A DNA stretch of 64,000 nucleotides from Bacteroidia bacterium (lineage in GTDB: Bacteria > Bacteroidota > Bacteroidia > Bacteroidales > Marinilabiliaceae): NCBI GenBank assembly GCA_030526155.1, contig JAUNDI010000001.1, forward strand, positions 1 through 64,000, read 5' to 3'. The notes beneath the pieces are model-generated. The model saw only the letters and a program-made list of their open reading frames with translations, had not been told where the DNA came from and made no database searches. Shown here in pieces: positions 52,757 to 61,950 of the stretch (its first letter is position 1; the number at the start of each line of letters is the position of its first letter). A program made the position numbers and the translations under genes.

Positions 52757-55093
52757 ATGATACTACATTACATCAAGATCGCTATACGCAATCTCAAGAA
52801 ATATAAGATGCAGACCACCATCAGTGTGGTCTCTATGGCTGTGGGTATAACAGTACTGGCGGTTGTTCACTCGTTGCTGCAAGTAGTCAACTACAATAGC
52901 TCAATAGAGGATAACCCAGAGTTTCATAAAATCCACTTTGTCAGTGGCGGTATATGCGACCATCCTATATTCCTTCAAAATCTAGAGAATAGATCTTTTA
53001 AGTCTATAGAGCGGTACTATCCAGTGCCTAGTGAGAGGACCAATGTTAATATCTACTTCGAGAAAGATACTCTAGAAGAGCAGGCGGAGTATTCCTCAGC
53101 TTCTGTAGTCCCTATTCGTCAAGAGATACTAGATTTCCTCTGTTGTAAGTCGGCTATTACAGGTGATGCTGTAAAGCCTCTTGAGGATAATACCGTAATA
53201 GTATCGGAGGCATTTGCTATTAAGCATTTTGGCACTATAGATGTAGTGGGTAAGCGTCTTAGTTTTGTCAATTTCGACAATGAGTGGAACGAGACCAATA
53301 ATACCTATTGGGCAACGTTTAAGGCTTTTGAAGACTTCGTAATAGCAGATGTAATGCACATTACCCTAAGGAGCGACCTCAATGGCGAGATATTCAAAAA
53401 GACTGAGCAGGTATACGGACCTACATACAAAATATTCCTTATCCCCTCAGAGGGGTGCGAGTATCAGCAGCTATGTGAAGATTTGATGCCCTTCGCGGAG
53501 ACTCTCACTAAGAATGACGGAATAACTATAGGCTATGAGCCATGGCGACTTCAAGACCCAGATTATCCCGATGAGGGTATGACCATCAAGGGTATATGCT
53601 ACTCTATAGCCTTTATTATCCTATTGGCTGCCTTCTTAGGCTATATACGTATGCAGATACAGCTCTTTTGGATGAGGCAGAGAGAGATAGCCCTACGCAC
53701 AGTAGTAGGTGGTGAGCGTAAGTCGCTCCTCTCGCTATTCTTCACCGAGGTCATTATAGTACTTTTGCTCACATTGGCCGTATCGCTATTCCTTTGTCAT
53801 GTACTACGCGAACAGCTATACTCTGTCCTCTTCTCAGTTTTACTGAGGGAGAATACCGTTTGGACAATGAGTGATTTTATGCTCAATGCGATAGTAATAA
53901 CTGCCATCATTGCCGTAGTGTGTGTATTCTTTATCATTGGTACGGTATATCAGATACGTCGTAATCAAACCGGATTAGCCCTACAGATGAAGCCTAATAC
54001 TAGCCACCGTATGCGAATGGTTGCCTTAGGATTCCAGATGGTCATGTCTACAGTATTTATAGCGCTCTCATTGATGTTCTACGAGTCAAGCCTCAGAAAT
54101 GAGTCATCTCGAGTTTCAGAGGCAATGATGAGGAGCTATATACTTAGTCTTTCAGGTGACGAAGAGCAAGATCAAGAGAAAGTGGAACGCATAAAAAAAC
54201 TTGATGGTGTAGAAAAGGTATTAGCGTTGAGTACAAAATACGAGACCTATCCAGAAGATGACATACCATACTATCTTAAACATAGGTGGATGCAAATACT
54301 TTACCAAGAGAACGATGAGGTGGTGGACTATTATGACGTAAAGATTACACCCATCCCTTGTTCTGCCGATAAAGAGCATACCATATATGTGTCAGAAGAG
54401 ATGTATGATGCTATGACTAAGGGCGGCACAGAGCCGGCTCCAGTAGTAATGATAGGGGGAGAACTGATGTATGTTGCTGGTACTTATAGCGGTGCAATCA
54501 TACGTTATGAAGAAAATACTGTCATTTTAAATAGAAAAGCAACGAATTCTTTCCCTCAATATACTATTCTTCCCAAAGAGGGTATAGATGAAGCCCTTCT
54601 AGTAAAACAGCTCACCGAGATACGCGATGAGGGGTTGAAATATATACCTAAAAACCCAGTGAGAAAACATGGACAAGTCATTGAGGAGAGTGATAAATTA
54701 ACAAATACAGTTATCACAATAATATATATCCTAACGATAGTAAATATCGTCAGCACCTGTTCCTCTCTCTATTCAGCCGTCTCCCTAGATGTGCGCCGCC
54801 GAAAGAAAGAGGTATCTCTTCGCAAGATTAATGGAGCAGTAGCAAAAGATATTTTCAAGCTCTTTGCCAAGGATTATATCATATTACTCATTATATGCTT
54901 TGTAATGGCACTCCCTCTAAGTTTCCTCGCCAGCCAAATAACGAGAACCTCAGAGAGTACAGAGTTCGCCATGGTCCTACTTACTAAATACCTCCAAGTA
55001 ATAGTCGTCATTACCATAGTCACAGCTATCACAGTAGGCGGCAAAATATGGGGTATAATGCATTTGAAACCAGTAGAAGGTGTGAGAGAGTGA
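52757..55093 (+). CDS. FtsX/MacB-type ABC permease (2)
   Basis: 778 residues. Same architecture as the permease at 49656: first ~35 residues (HYIKIAIRNLKKYKMQTTIS) and the region around LRTVVGGERKSLLSLFFTEV, QIRRNQTGLALQMKPNTSH and the closing LFAKDYIILLIICFVMALPL are nearly identical. The periplasmic domains differ more. Result of tandem duplication around the ATPase. Last gene of the operon; a strong terminator follows. Confidence 0.9.
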   Translation: MILHYIKIAIRNLKKYKMQTTISVVSMAVGITVLAVVHSLLQVVNYNSSIEDNPEFHKIHFVSGGICDHPIFLQNLENRSFKSIERYYPVPSERTNVNIYFEKDTLEEQAEYSSASVVPIRQEILDFLCCKSAITGDAVKPLEDNTVIVSEAFAIKHFGTIDVVGKRLSFVNFDNEWNETNNTYWATFKAFEDFVIADVMHITLRSDLNGEIFKKTEQVYGPTYKIFLIPSEGCEYQQLCEDLMPFAETLTKNDGITIGYEPWRLQDPDYPDEGMTIKGICYSIAFIILLAAFLGYIRMQIQLFWMRQREIALRTVVGGERKSLLSLFFTEVIIVLLLTLAVSLFLCHVLREQLYSVLFSVLLRENTVWTMSDFMLNAIVITAIIAVVCVFFIIGTVYQIRRNQTGLALQMKPNTSHRMRMVALGFQMVMSTVFIALSLMFYESSLRNESSRVSEAMMRSYILSLSGDEEQDQEKVERIKKLDGVEKVLALSTKYETYPEDDIPYYLKHRWMQILYQENDEVVDYYDVKITPIPCSADKEHTIYVSEEMYDAMTKGGTEPAPVVMIGGELMYVAGTYSGAIIRYEENTVILNRKATNSFPQYTILPKEGIDEALLVKQLTEIRDEGLKYIPKNPVRKHGQVIEESDKLTNTVITIIYILTIVNIVSTCSSLYSAVSLDVRRRKKEVSLRKINGAVAKDIFKLFAKDYIILLIICFVMALPLSFLASQITRTSESTEFAMVLLTKYLQVIVVITIVTAITVGGKIWGIMHLKPVEGVRE

Positions 55094-55132
55094 GGTTTGG
55101 TTGTTGACTTTTGATAGAGGATAATTGAAAAT

Positions 55133-55170
55133 AATCGTAGAGACACTGCTATGTCTCTACGATTGTTTTG
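55133..55170 (+). terminator. Terminator after the efflux operon
   Basis: Perfect 13-bp arms AATCGTAGAGACA (55133-55145) and TGTCTCTACGATT (55152-55164), 6-nt loop, then GTTTTG. Confidence 0.92.
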
Positions 55171-55214
55171 ATATATACTTATCCTTAATGAATTCTAAAT
55201 TAAACTACAAATCA

Positions 55215-55280
55215 GCCGCCTTATACCTCTCTATAACCTCGCGCTATCCTCGCTCTATACAGCCGCTATAAATTCCTTCT
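55215..55280 (+). repeat. 11-nt-period intergenic array D (upstream of GH3)
   Basis: Six 11-nt steps: GCCGCCTTATA (55215), CCTCTCTATAA (55226), CCTCGCGCTAT (55237), CCTCGCTCTAT (55248), ACAGCCGCTAT (55259), AAATTCCTTCT (55270). Units share the CCTCGCTCTA core with arrays A and B. Confidence 0.82.
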
Positions 55281-55365
55281 ATATATTTCTTTGTATTATA
55301 ACATTTGTCGCCCGTCTGCTCTGTATAGCCTTTTCTTCAAATGGTTATACAACGTAAGGTGTTTA

Positions 55366-55396
55366 TTGTAAATATTACAATAATTGTCTATCTTTG
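55366..55396 (+). promoter_or_regulatory. Promoter of the GH3 gene
   Basis: TTG (55366-55368), 20-nt spacer, TATCTTTG (55389-55396): full consensus, 45 nt before ATG 55442. Confidence 0.75.
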
Positions 55397-55441
55397 GAAG
55401 TACAACTTAATATTTACTACATATTCACATTACAGCAAATT

Positions 55442-58042
55442 ATGATTCGCTTATTTTTTACACTATGCGGTTTTGCACTATTGGTTGGTTGCACAACGAA
55501 GAAGCAGGTAGAGTATCCTTTTCAAGACTCTTCTCTTACTATAGAGGAGCGTGTGGAGGATCTGATGGGAAGGTTGACTTTAGAGGAGAAGGTGGCTCTG
55601 ATGCAGAACTCTTCCGAGGCTATAGATAGATTGGGTATCAAAGAGTATGACTGGTGGAATGAGGTGCTACATGGTGTGGCTAGGGCAGGAAATGCTACGG
55701 TATTCCCTCAGACTATAGGTATGGCGGCCTCTTTTGATGTGCCTTTGGTGCATGATGTCTTTACGGCTATTAGTGATGAGGCGCGTGTAAAGCATCGCCA
55801 ATTTGTAGCGCAGGGTAATAGGGGAAGGTATACTGGTCTTACCGTTTGGACCCCAAATATCAATATCTTTAGAGACCCACGATGGGGTCGCGGTCAGGAG
55901 ACTTATGGTGAGGATCCATACCTTACGGGTGAGATGGGTAAGGCTGTGGTTACTGGCCTACAGGATACAGATGAGAATGGTATAGATAAGTTGCACGCTT
56001 GTGCTAAGCATTTTGCTGTACATTCGGGTCCGGAATGGAATAGACATACATATAATGCCGAGAATATACCTACGAGAGATCTTCACGAGACTTACCTTTG
56101 GGCTTTTAAGGAGCTGGTGACAAAGGCTGATGTGCGTGAGGTGATGTGCGCATATAATAGATATGAGGGTGAGCCTTGTTGTGGTAGCTCAAGATTGCTA
56201 ACTCGTATATTGCGCGAAGATTGGGGTTATAAGGGTATAGTGGTATCTGATTGCTGGGCTCTTAATGATTTCTACAACCCAATACCAAAGGGGCATGGTA
56301 CTGAGCCAGATGCTGAGCACACAGCGGCTAAGGCTGTTTTGAGTGGTACCGACTTGGAGTGTGGCTCTACATTTGATAATCTAGATGAGGCGGTGGCTGC
56401 TGGCCTTATTACAGAGGAGAGAGTTAATACCTCTGTGAGACGTCTGCTAAAGGCAAGATTTCAGCTTGGTGAGTTTGACGACCCTGAGACGGTATCTTGG
56501 AATAAGCTAAGGGATGAGATATTATGCTCTGCAGAACATCACGCCTTAGCTCGTAAGATAGCTACAGAGAGTATAGTATTGCTACAGAATAGGGATAATG
56601 TATTGCCATTATCAACAGAGGGGAAGATAGCTGTAGTGGGACCAAATGCTACAGACTCTGTGTCCCTTTGGGCTAATTATAATGGATTCCCATTGCATAC
56701 CGTAACTATACTCGATGGCATAGAGTCTATGGTGGGTAAGGAGAATGTGAAGTATATAAAGGGGTGCGACTATGTGACTCGTATGACCATGGAGAGCCAG
56801 ATATACAATTGTAGGCAAGAGAATGGTGAGCAAGGTATAAAGGGAGAATACTGGAACAACAAAAAGATGGAGGGGGAAAAGGCTGCTGAGGTGGTGTATA
56901 ATAACCCTCTAATATTCTCTACGGCGGGTGCTACGGTATTTGCTCCTGGGGTAAATCTTGAGGATTTCTCGGCTAAGTATACTACAGATTTCGTAGGGTC
57001 GGAGGATTGCGAGTTAGCAGTAGAGGTGCAGTCGCAAGGAGTATACATCCTTAGGGTTGATGGCGATAGCATAACATTTGGTTATAATTTGCCTGAGCCA
57101 ACAATAATACACACTTTCAAGACTAAGAAGGGAGAGAGCCATAAGGTAGAGCTCGACTTCGTAAGCTTCAGAGAGCGTAGTGCATTGAGATTCAATATCG
57201 GTAAGGCAATTGAGACTATGCCTGCAGAGGTCATCAAGGAGCTAGATGGCTATGAGACAGTGGTAATGGTAGGCGGTATATCTCCAAAGCTAGAGGGAGA
57301 GGAGATGCCTGTGACAGTACCTGGATTTAAGGGCGGCGATAGAGAGAATATACAGTTGCCTGATGTACAACGAGAGCTCTTGCAAGAGTTGAAGAGAGTG
57401 GGCAAGAGAGTGGTATTTGTCAACCTCTCTGGATCTGCTATCGGTCTAGAGCCAGAGACAAAGAGCTGTGATGCTATACTCCAAGCATGGTATGGTGGTG
57501 AGGCTTCGGGTGAGGCTGTGGCTGATGTGCTCTTTGGTAAGGTGTCGCCTAGTGGTAAGTTGCCTATTACGTTCTATAAGAGTGTAGACCAGATACCAGG
57601 TTTTGAGGATTATACCATGAAGGGTAGGACATACCGATATATGACGACACAAAAGCCACTATTCCCATTCGGCTATGGCCTATCATATACTACATTTGAG
57701 TTTGGTACCCCCCAGATGCCAAAGAGCATTAAGAGAGGTGAGGCTCTAAATATTAGCATTCCAGTAAAGAATAGCGGTAATATGGATGGTGCTGAGGTGG
57801 TGCAGGTGTATCTCTCTAAGCCATCGGATAAGGAGGGACCAGTAAAGACCCTCAGAGGTGTAGCTAGGGTAGATGTTCCTGCCGGGGAGACACGAATGGC
57901 AGAGCTAACACTAGGCGAGCTAGAGCTATCATGGTACAATGAGGTAGATGAGAAGATGGAGGTGATGCCCGGAGAGTACGTGATAGAATATGGCTCTAGT
58001 TCGGCTGATACCAATAAGATAAAGTTGACCATTACGGAATAA
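55442..58042 (+). CDS. GH3-family beta-glycosidase lipoprotein with PA14 insert
   Basis: 866 residues from ATG 55442, giving a lipoprotein signal with lipobox LVGC (Cys17). The GH3 N-terminal barrel holds NIFRDPRWGRGQETYGEDPY and the nucleophile Asp270 in GIVVSDCWALND. The C-terminal sandwich is interrupted at ~475-595 by a PA14 domain (GEYWNNKKMEGE ... VYILRVDGDSITF). A Fn3-like end follows (VKNSGNMDGAEVVQVYLSK). The overall layout resembles xylosidase/arabinosidase-type GH3 enzymes. It probably trims plant or host oligosaccharides in the periplasm or on the surface. No Sus pair nearby. Confidence 0.93.
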   Translation: MIRLFFTLCGFALLVGCTTKKQVEYPFQDSSLTIEERVEDLMGRLTLEEKVALMQNSSEAIDRLGIKEYDWWNEVLHGVARAGNATVFPQTIGMAASFDVPLVHDVFTAISDEARVKHRQFVAQGNRGRYTGLTVWTPNINIFRDPRWGRGQETYGEDPYLTGEMGKAVVTGLQDTDENGIDKLHACAKHFAVHSGPEWNRHTYNAENIPTRDLHETYLWAFKELVTKADVREVMCAYNRYEGEPCCGSSRLLTRILREDWGYKGIVVSDCWALNDFYNPIPKGHGTEPDAEHTAAKAVLSGTDLECGSTFDNLDEAVAAGLITEERVNTSVRRLLKARFQLGEFDDPETVSWNKLRDEILCSAEHHALARKIATESIVLLQNRDNVLPLSTEGKIAVVGPNATDSVSLWANYNGFPLHTVTILDGIESMVGKENVKYIKGCDYVTRMTMESQIYNCRQENGEQGIKGEYWNNKKMEGEKAAEVVYNNPLIFSTAGATVFAPGVNLEDFSAKYTTDFVGSEDCELAVEVQSQGVYILRVDGDSITFGYNLPEPTIIHTFKTKKGESHKVELDFVSFRERSALRFNIGKAIETMPAEVIKELDGYETVVMVGGISPKLEGEEMPVTVPGFKGGDRENIQLPDVQRELLQELKRVGKRVVFVNLSGSAIGLEPETKSCDAILQAWYGGEASGEAVADVLFGKVSPSGKLPITFYKSVDQIPGFEDYTMKGRTYRYMTTQKPLFPFGYGLSYTTFEFGTPQMPKSIKRGEALNISIPVKNSGNMDGAEVVQVYLSKPSDKEGPVKTLRGVARVDVPAGETRMAELTLGELELSWYNEVDEKMEVMPGEYVIEYGSSSADTNKIKLTITE

Positions 58043-58057
58043 CTTAAGAAAATAGAT

Positions 58058-58065
58058 TAACTTTG
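58058..58065 (+). promoter_or_regulatory. -7 box directly before mltG
   Basis: TAACTTTG matches TAnnTTTG and ends only 6 nt before ATG 58072, so a transcript from it would be leaderless or nearly so. No good -33 TTG is seen. Confidence 0.45.
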
Positions 58066-58071
58066 CCATCA

Positions 58072-59130
58072 ATGAGTATAACAAGTAGAAATAAGCGCAT
58101 TGGTAAGTGGCCATTGATAATAATGGCTTGCATTGCCATAGTAGTATTGATTATAGGCATTGGTGGCTATAAGTTTATCAGTAAGCCTGTTATAGAGATA
58201 GGTGAGAAGAAGTCGGCATCGCTATACATCCCAATGGGTGCTACGCTTGAAGATATCTGTCAGCTTCTAGAGCTAGATGGTTATCTTACAGATAGAGATA
58301 ATCTGATGATGATGGGCAAGCTCATGGGGGCAAATAGCAGCATAAAGAGGGGGCACTATAAGGTGTATAATGGTATGACCTCTAGAGCACTTCTTAACCT
58401 CCTTAGGAGTGGTAACCAATCGGCGGTGAGGGTAACCTTCAATAACTGTAGAACTCTCGAGCAGATAGCTGGAAAGGTGGCGCATCACCTAGAGGCCGAC
58501 TCGGTGGAGCTACTTGAGGCAATGACTGATACTGCTTTGATGGCCGAGATGGGTTTTACACCTCAGACTATCCCAGCGATGTATTTGCCAAACACGTACG
58601 ACCTATTTTGGACCTCTACAGGAAGAGATTGGGTAAATCGGATGCACCATGAGTATAAGAAGTTCTGGAACGAAAAGAGGATGCACAAGGCAGATAGCCT
58701 AGGCCTTAAACCCTATGAGGTAGCAACAATAGCCTCGATAATAGAGGAGGAGACAAATAAGGTGGCCGATTATCCTATTATTGCAGGCTTGTACCTCAAT
58801 AGACTAAGAAAGGGTATGCTACTACAGGCTTGTCCTACTTTGAAGTATTGCAAGGGCGACTTCACTATACGTAGGGTGTTGAATGCCGATAAGGAGATTG
58901 ACCATCCATACAATACATATAAGTATAAAGGATTGCCTCCTGGACCGATACGAATAGCATCGGGTGTTACTATTGATGCAGTGCTTAATGCTGAAGATAA
59001 TGACTACCTCTTCATGTGCGCAAGACCAGACTATAGCGGATTGCATAATTTTGCTCGTACGGCAGCTCAACATGCTAAGAATGCTAGAGAGTATCAAGCA
59101 TGGCTTAATAAACAGAGAATATATAGATAA
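58072..59130 (+). CDS. mltG: Endolytic murein transglycosylase MltG
   Basis: 352 residues from ATG 58072 (MSITSRNKRIGKWPL); a TTG in frame at 58063 overlaps the -7 box. One membrane helix (~17-37), LysM-like region, then the YceG domain with PYEVATIASIIEEETNK (catalytic Glu region), AGLYLNRLRKGMLLQACPTL and GLPPGPIRIASGVTID. Cuts nascent glycan strands at the inner membrane. 29 nt after the GH3 gene; 3 nt before the next gene. Confidence 0.94.
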   Translation: MSITSRNKRIGKWPLIIMACIAIVVLIIGIGGYKFISKPVIEIGEKKSASLYIPMGATLEDICQLLELDGYLTDRDNLMMMGKLMGANSSIKRGHYKVYNGMTSRALLNLLRSGNQSAVRVTFNNCRTLEQIAGKVAHHLEADSVELLEAMTDTALMAEMGFTPQTIPAMYLPNTYDLFWTSTGRDWVNRMHHEYKKFWNEKRMHKADSLGLKPYEVATIASIIEEETNKVADYPIIAGLYLNRLRKGMLLQACPTLKYCKGDFTIRRVLNADKEIDHPYNTYKYKGLPPGPIRIASGVTIDAVLNAEDNDYLFMCARPDYSGLHNFARTAAQHAKNAREYQAWLNKQRIYR

Positions 59131-59133
59131 TTG

Positions 59134-59841
59134 ATGGAACAGAATAATAATATTATATCCCTTCAAGGAGCAACTATCATGCAAGAGGATAATATAGTCC
59201 TCAGAGATGTTAGCCTCTCTGTAGCTAAAGGGGAGATGGTATATATAATAGGGCGAGTAGGAAGCGGCAAGTCGTCGCTCTTGAAGACGCTCTATGGTGA
59301 GTTGCCTTTTAATGGCATAAAGGGCGAGGTGCTAGGCGTAGATATGGCTACACTAAAGACCAAAGACCTTCCTATGCTAAGACGTAAGATGGGTATAGTA
59401 TTCCAAGACTTCCAATTGCTCAGTGATAGAACCGTATATGACAATCTGCTTTTCGTTCTTAAAGCCACAGGGTGGAAGGTGAAGGCTGATATGGATAAAA
59501 GGATACGTGAGGTCTTGACACAGGTGGATATGGTCCATAAGGGCTATAAGATGCCATATCAGTTATCAGGTGGTGAACAGCAGAGAGTAGCTATAGCTAG
59601 AGCTCTACTAAATGAACCAGAGCTTATCTTGGCTGATGAGCCAACAGGTAATTTGGACCCTGATACAACAGACCAATTGATGCAACTCTTGACGAAGATA
59701 AATAAGGAGAGTGGCAAGAGCATAGTGATGGCTACACACAACTATAATGTGATACGTAGATTTGAGGCTCGTACACTCAAGTGTGAGAACTCTATGCTAA
59801 CAGATAATGAACCAGAAACAGTGGAACTAGATTTCTTCTAA
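59134..59841 (+). CDS. ftsE: FtsE-like ABC ATPase
   Basis: 235 residues from ATG 59134 (a TTG precedes it by one codon). Walker A GRVGSGKSSLLKTLYGE has the R-x-G-S form of FtsE, then Q-loop VFQDFQLLSD, signature LSGGEQQRVAIARALL and Walker B LILADEPTGNLDP. FtsE with FtsX controls cell-wall hydrolases at the septum; no ftsX is adjacent, which is normal in Bacteroidota. Neighbouring mltG fits a wall-related role. Confidence 0.88.
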   Translation: MEQNNNIISLQGATIMQEDNIVLRDVSLSVAKGEMVYIIGRVGSGKSSLLKTLYGELPFNGIKGEVLGVDMATLKTKDLPMLRRKMGIVFQDFQLLSDRTVYDNLLFVLKATGWKVKADMDKRIREVLTQVDMVHKGYKMPYQLSGGEQQRVAIARALLNEPELILADEPTGNLDPDTTDQLMQLLTKINKESGKSIVMATHNYNVIRRFEARTLKCENSMLTDNEPETVELDFF

Positions 59842-59848
59842 GCAAATA

Positions 59849-61039
59849 ATGAATATTCTAGTAGGCATAACAGGTGGTATTGCTGCATATAAGACAGCAA
59901 GTATTATTAGGTTATTAGTAAAAGAGGGGCATGATGTGAGAGCTGTTATGACTCCTATGGCAAAGCAGTTTATCACACCTCTTACTATTGCCACACTATG
60001 CAAGCACCCTATATTGGTAGATTTCTTCTCTCCTGAGAATGGTGAGTGGAATAGCCATGTAAGTCTTGGCTTATGGTCGGATATCATGCTTATAGCCCCT
60101 GCTACAGCTAATACTATGGCAAAAATGGCTAATGGTATAGCTGATAATCTACTCCTCACTACATATCTCTCTGCTCGCTGTCCAGTGGCTATAGCTCCAT
60201 CTATGGACCTCGATATGTATAAGCATCCAGCTACGCAAGAGAATATGGAAAAATTGCGAGCAAGAGGGGTGCAGATAATAGAACCAGAGGATGGCGAATT
60301 GGCAAGCGGACTAGTAGGTAAGGGTCGTATGGCAGAGCCTGAGCAGATAGTGGCCGCTGTAGATGCAATACTCGCAAAGGGATCGTCTAGTCCGCTTAAT
60401 GGAAAGAGAATAATGCTAACGGCGGGTCCGACATACGAGAAGATGGATTCAGTGCGCTTTATAGGTAACTACTCTTCGGGCAAGATGGGTTTTGCCATAG
60501 CCGAGGAGTTGGCTAATAGAGGAGCGCAAGTAGAACTTGTAGCAGGTCCTGTTCAGATAAAGACTCTAAACCCAAATATACATAGGCATGATGTGGAGTC
60601 GGCCGCTCAGATGTATGAGAAGTGCTGTGAGATATTCCCACATACCGATGGTGCTATAATGACAGCGGCAGTAGCTGATTTTACCCCAGCCGAGTGTGCT
60701 GACCATAAGATAAAGAGAAAGGGACCGATGACTCTTGAGCTAAATCCTACTCAAGATATAGCAGGAGCTATGGGACAGATGAAGCGAGATGGACAGATGC
60801 TTATTGGCTTCGCATTGGAGACAAATGATGAGGCTACAAATGCACAGCATAAGTTGGAGTCTAAAAACCTTGATTTTATTGTTCTCAACTCCCTAAATGA
60901 TAAGGGTGCTGGATTTATGCATGATACCAATAAGATAACGATTATTGATAGATTGGGCAAGTCTACAAGCTATGAGCTCAAGAGTAAAAAAGAGGTAGCT
61001 AAGGATATTGTCAACTATATGGAGACATTTGGACGATGA
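59849..61039 (+). CDS. coaBC: Phosphopantothenoylcysteine decarboxylase/synthetase
   Basis: 396 residues, bifunctional enzyme of coenzyme A synthesis. N-terminal flavoprotein CoaC: VGITGGIAAYKTASIIR, catalytic His in WNSHVSLGLWSD, APATANTMAKMANGIADNLL. C-terminal CoaB: LTAGPTYEKMDSVRFIGNYS, AAVADFTPAE and the GFALETND block. 7 nt after ftsE; overlaps the next gene by 4 nt. Confidence 0.97.
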   Translation: MNILVGITGGIAAYKTASIIRLLVKEGHDVRAVMTPMAKQFITPLTIATLCKHPILVDFFSPENGEWNSHVSLGLWSDIMLIAPATANTMAKMANGIADNLLLTTYLSARCPVAIAPSMDLDMYKHPATQENMEKLRARGVQIIEPEDGELASGLVGKGRMAEPEQIVAAVDAILAKGSSSPLNGKRIMLTAGPTYEKMDSVRFIGNYSSGKMGFAIAEELANRGAQVELVAGPVQIKTLNPNIHRHDVESAAQMYEKCCEIFPHTDGAIMTAAVADFTPAECADHKIKRKGPMTLELNPTQDIAGAMGQMKRDGQMLIGFALETNDEATNAQHKLESKNLDFIVLNSLNDKGAGFMHDTNKITIIDRLGKSTSYELKSKKEVAKDIVNYMETFGR

Positions 61040-61950
61040 GGCTCTGCGTACTACTTATATCTTTCATATTGGCATTTGTGCTACCTAATGGCGCATATTG
61101 TCAGGAGTTGATGTGCTCTATAAATGTGCAGTCGGCATCAATACAAGGCACCAATAAGCAGGTGTATGAGAATATGAGTAATGCCTTGAACGACTTTATG
61201 CGAGAGCAGAGGTGGACGACAGATAAATATGAGACGGCAGAGCGTATAGAGTGCTCGCTAAACTTTAATATAACAGAGCAGGTGTCTAGTAATGAGTTTA
61301 AGGGTACTCTTACTGTACAGTTGCGCAGACCAGTATGGGGAACTGCATATACCACCACAATGTTTAATGTGATGGATAAGGATATCCATTTCAGATACAA
61401 TGAGGGTCAGCCAATGGTATATAATGAGTCGTCTTTTGACCAAGACAACCTCATACCTATTATTGCCTATTATGTATACGTTATGCTCGGTATAGATTAT
61501 GATAGCTTTTCTCTAAACGGCGGTACGGAGTACTGGAGAAAGGCAGAGCAGATATGTAACCAAGCACAGAAATCTACATTCGCAGGATGGAAATCATTTG
61601 AGAGTACACAGAATAGATATTGGCTTATCAATAATGCATTGGATGACAACCACAAGATATTTCGTGAGCAATTGTACAACTACCATAGATTGGGGTTGGA
61701 TAAGATGTCGGAGAGTGTAGAGAGTGGTAGAGGAAAGATATTGGAATGCATTGAGCAATTAAAGAGGGTAAAGCAAAATGTCTCTAGAAATGCATACCTA
61801 CTCGGACTATTCTTTACTGCTAAGAGTGATGAGATAGTAAGCATATTCAGCGAAGCACCAGATATCGAGAAGGGTAGGGCCATAGAGTATCTATCGGCAG
61901 CCGACCCTGGTAATATTAATAAGTATCAGAATATCAAGAAGAATAAATAA
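61036..61950 (+). CDS. DUF4835-family exported protein
   Basis: 304 residues with a signal peptide (MRLCVLLISFILAFVLPNGAY). The family pattern is clear: SINVQSASIQGTNKQVYENM, then FKGTLTVQLRRPVWGTAY, then IAYYVYVMLGIDYDSFSLNG and NQAQKSTFAGWKSF. DUF4835 proteins are confined to Bacteroidota, always near coaBC and recN, and have been linked by annotation to type IX secretion; I treat that link as unproven. Coupled to coaBC (4-nt overlap) and recN (1-nt overlap). Confidence 0.9.
   Translation: MRLCVLLISFILAFVLPNGAYCQELMCSINVQSASIQGTNKQVYENMSNALNDFMREQRWTTDKYETAERIECSLNFNITEQVSSNEFKGTLTVQLRRPVWGTAYTTTMFNVMDKDIHFRYNEGQPMVYNESSFDQDNLIPIIAYYVYVMLGIDYDSFSLNGGTEYWRKAEQICNQAQKSTFAGWKSFESTQNRYWLINNALDDNHKIFREQLYNYHRLGLDKMSESVESGRGKILECIEQLKRVKQNVSRNAYLLGLFFTAKSDEIVSIFSEAPDIEKGRAIEYLSAADPGNINKYQNIKKNK

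Larger units (their letters stand above)
55094..55441. other. 348-nt gap before the GH3 gene
   Basis: Contains the efflux operon terminator, 11-nt-period array D (55215-55280), a CATTTGTC motif (55302-55309) and a full consensus promoter (55366-55396). No coding frame. Confidence 0.75.
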
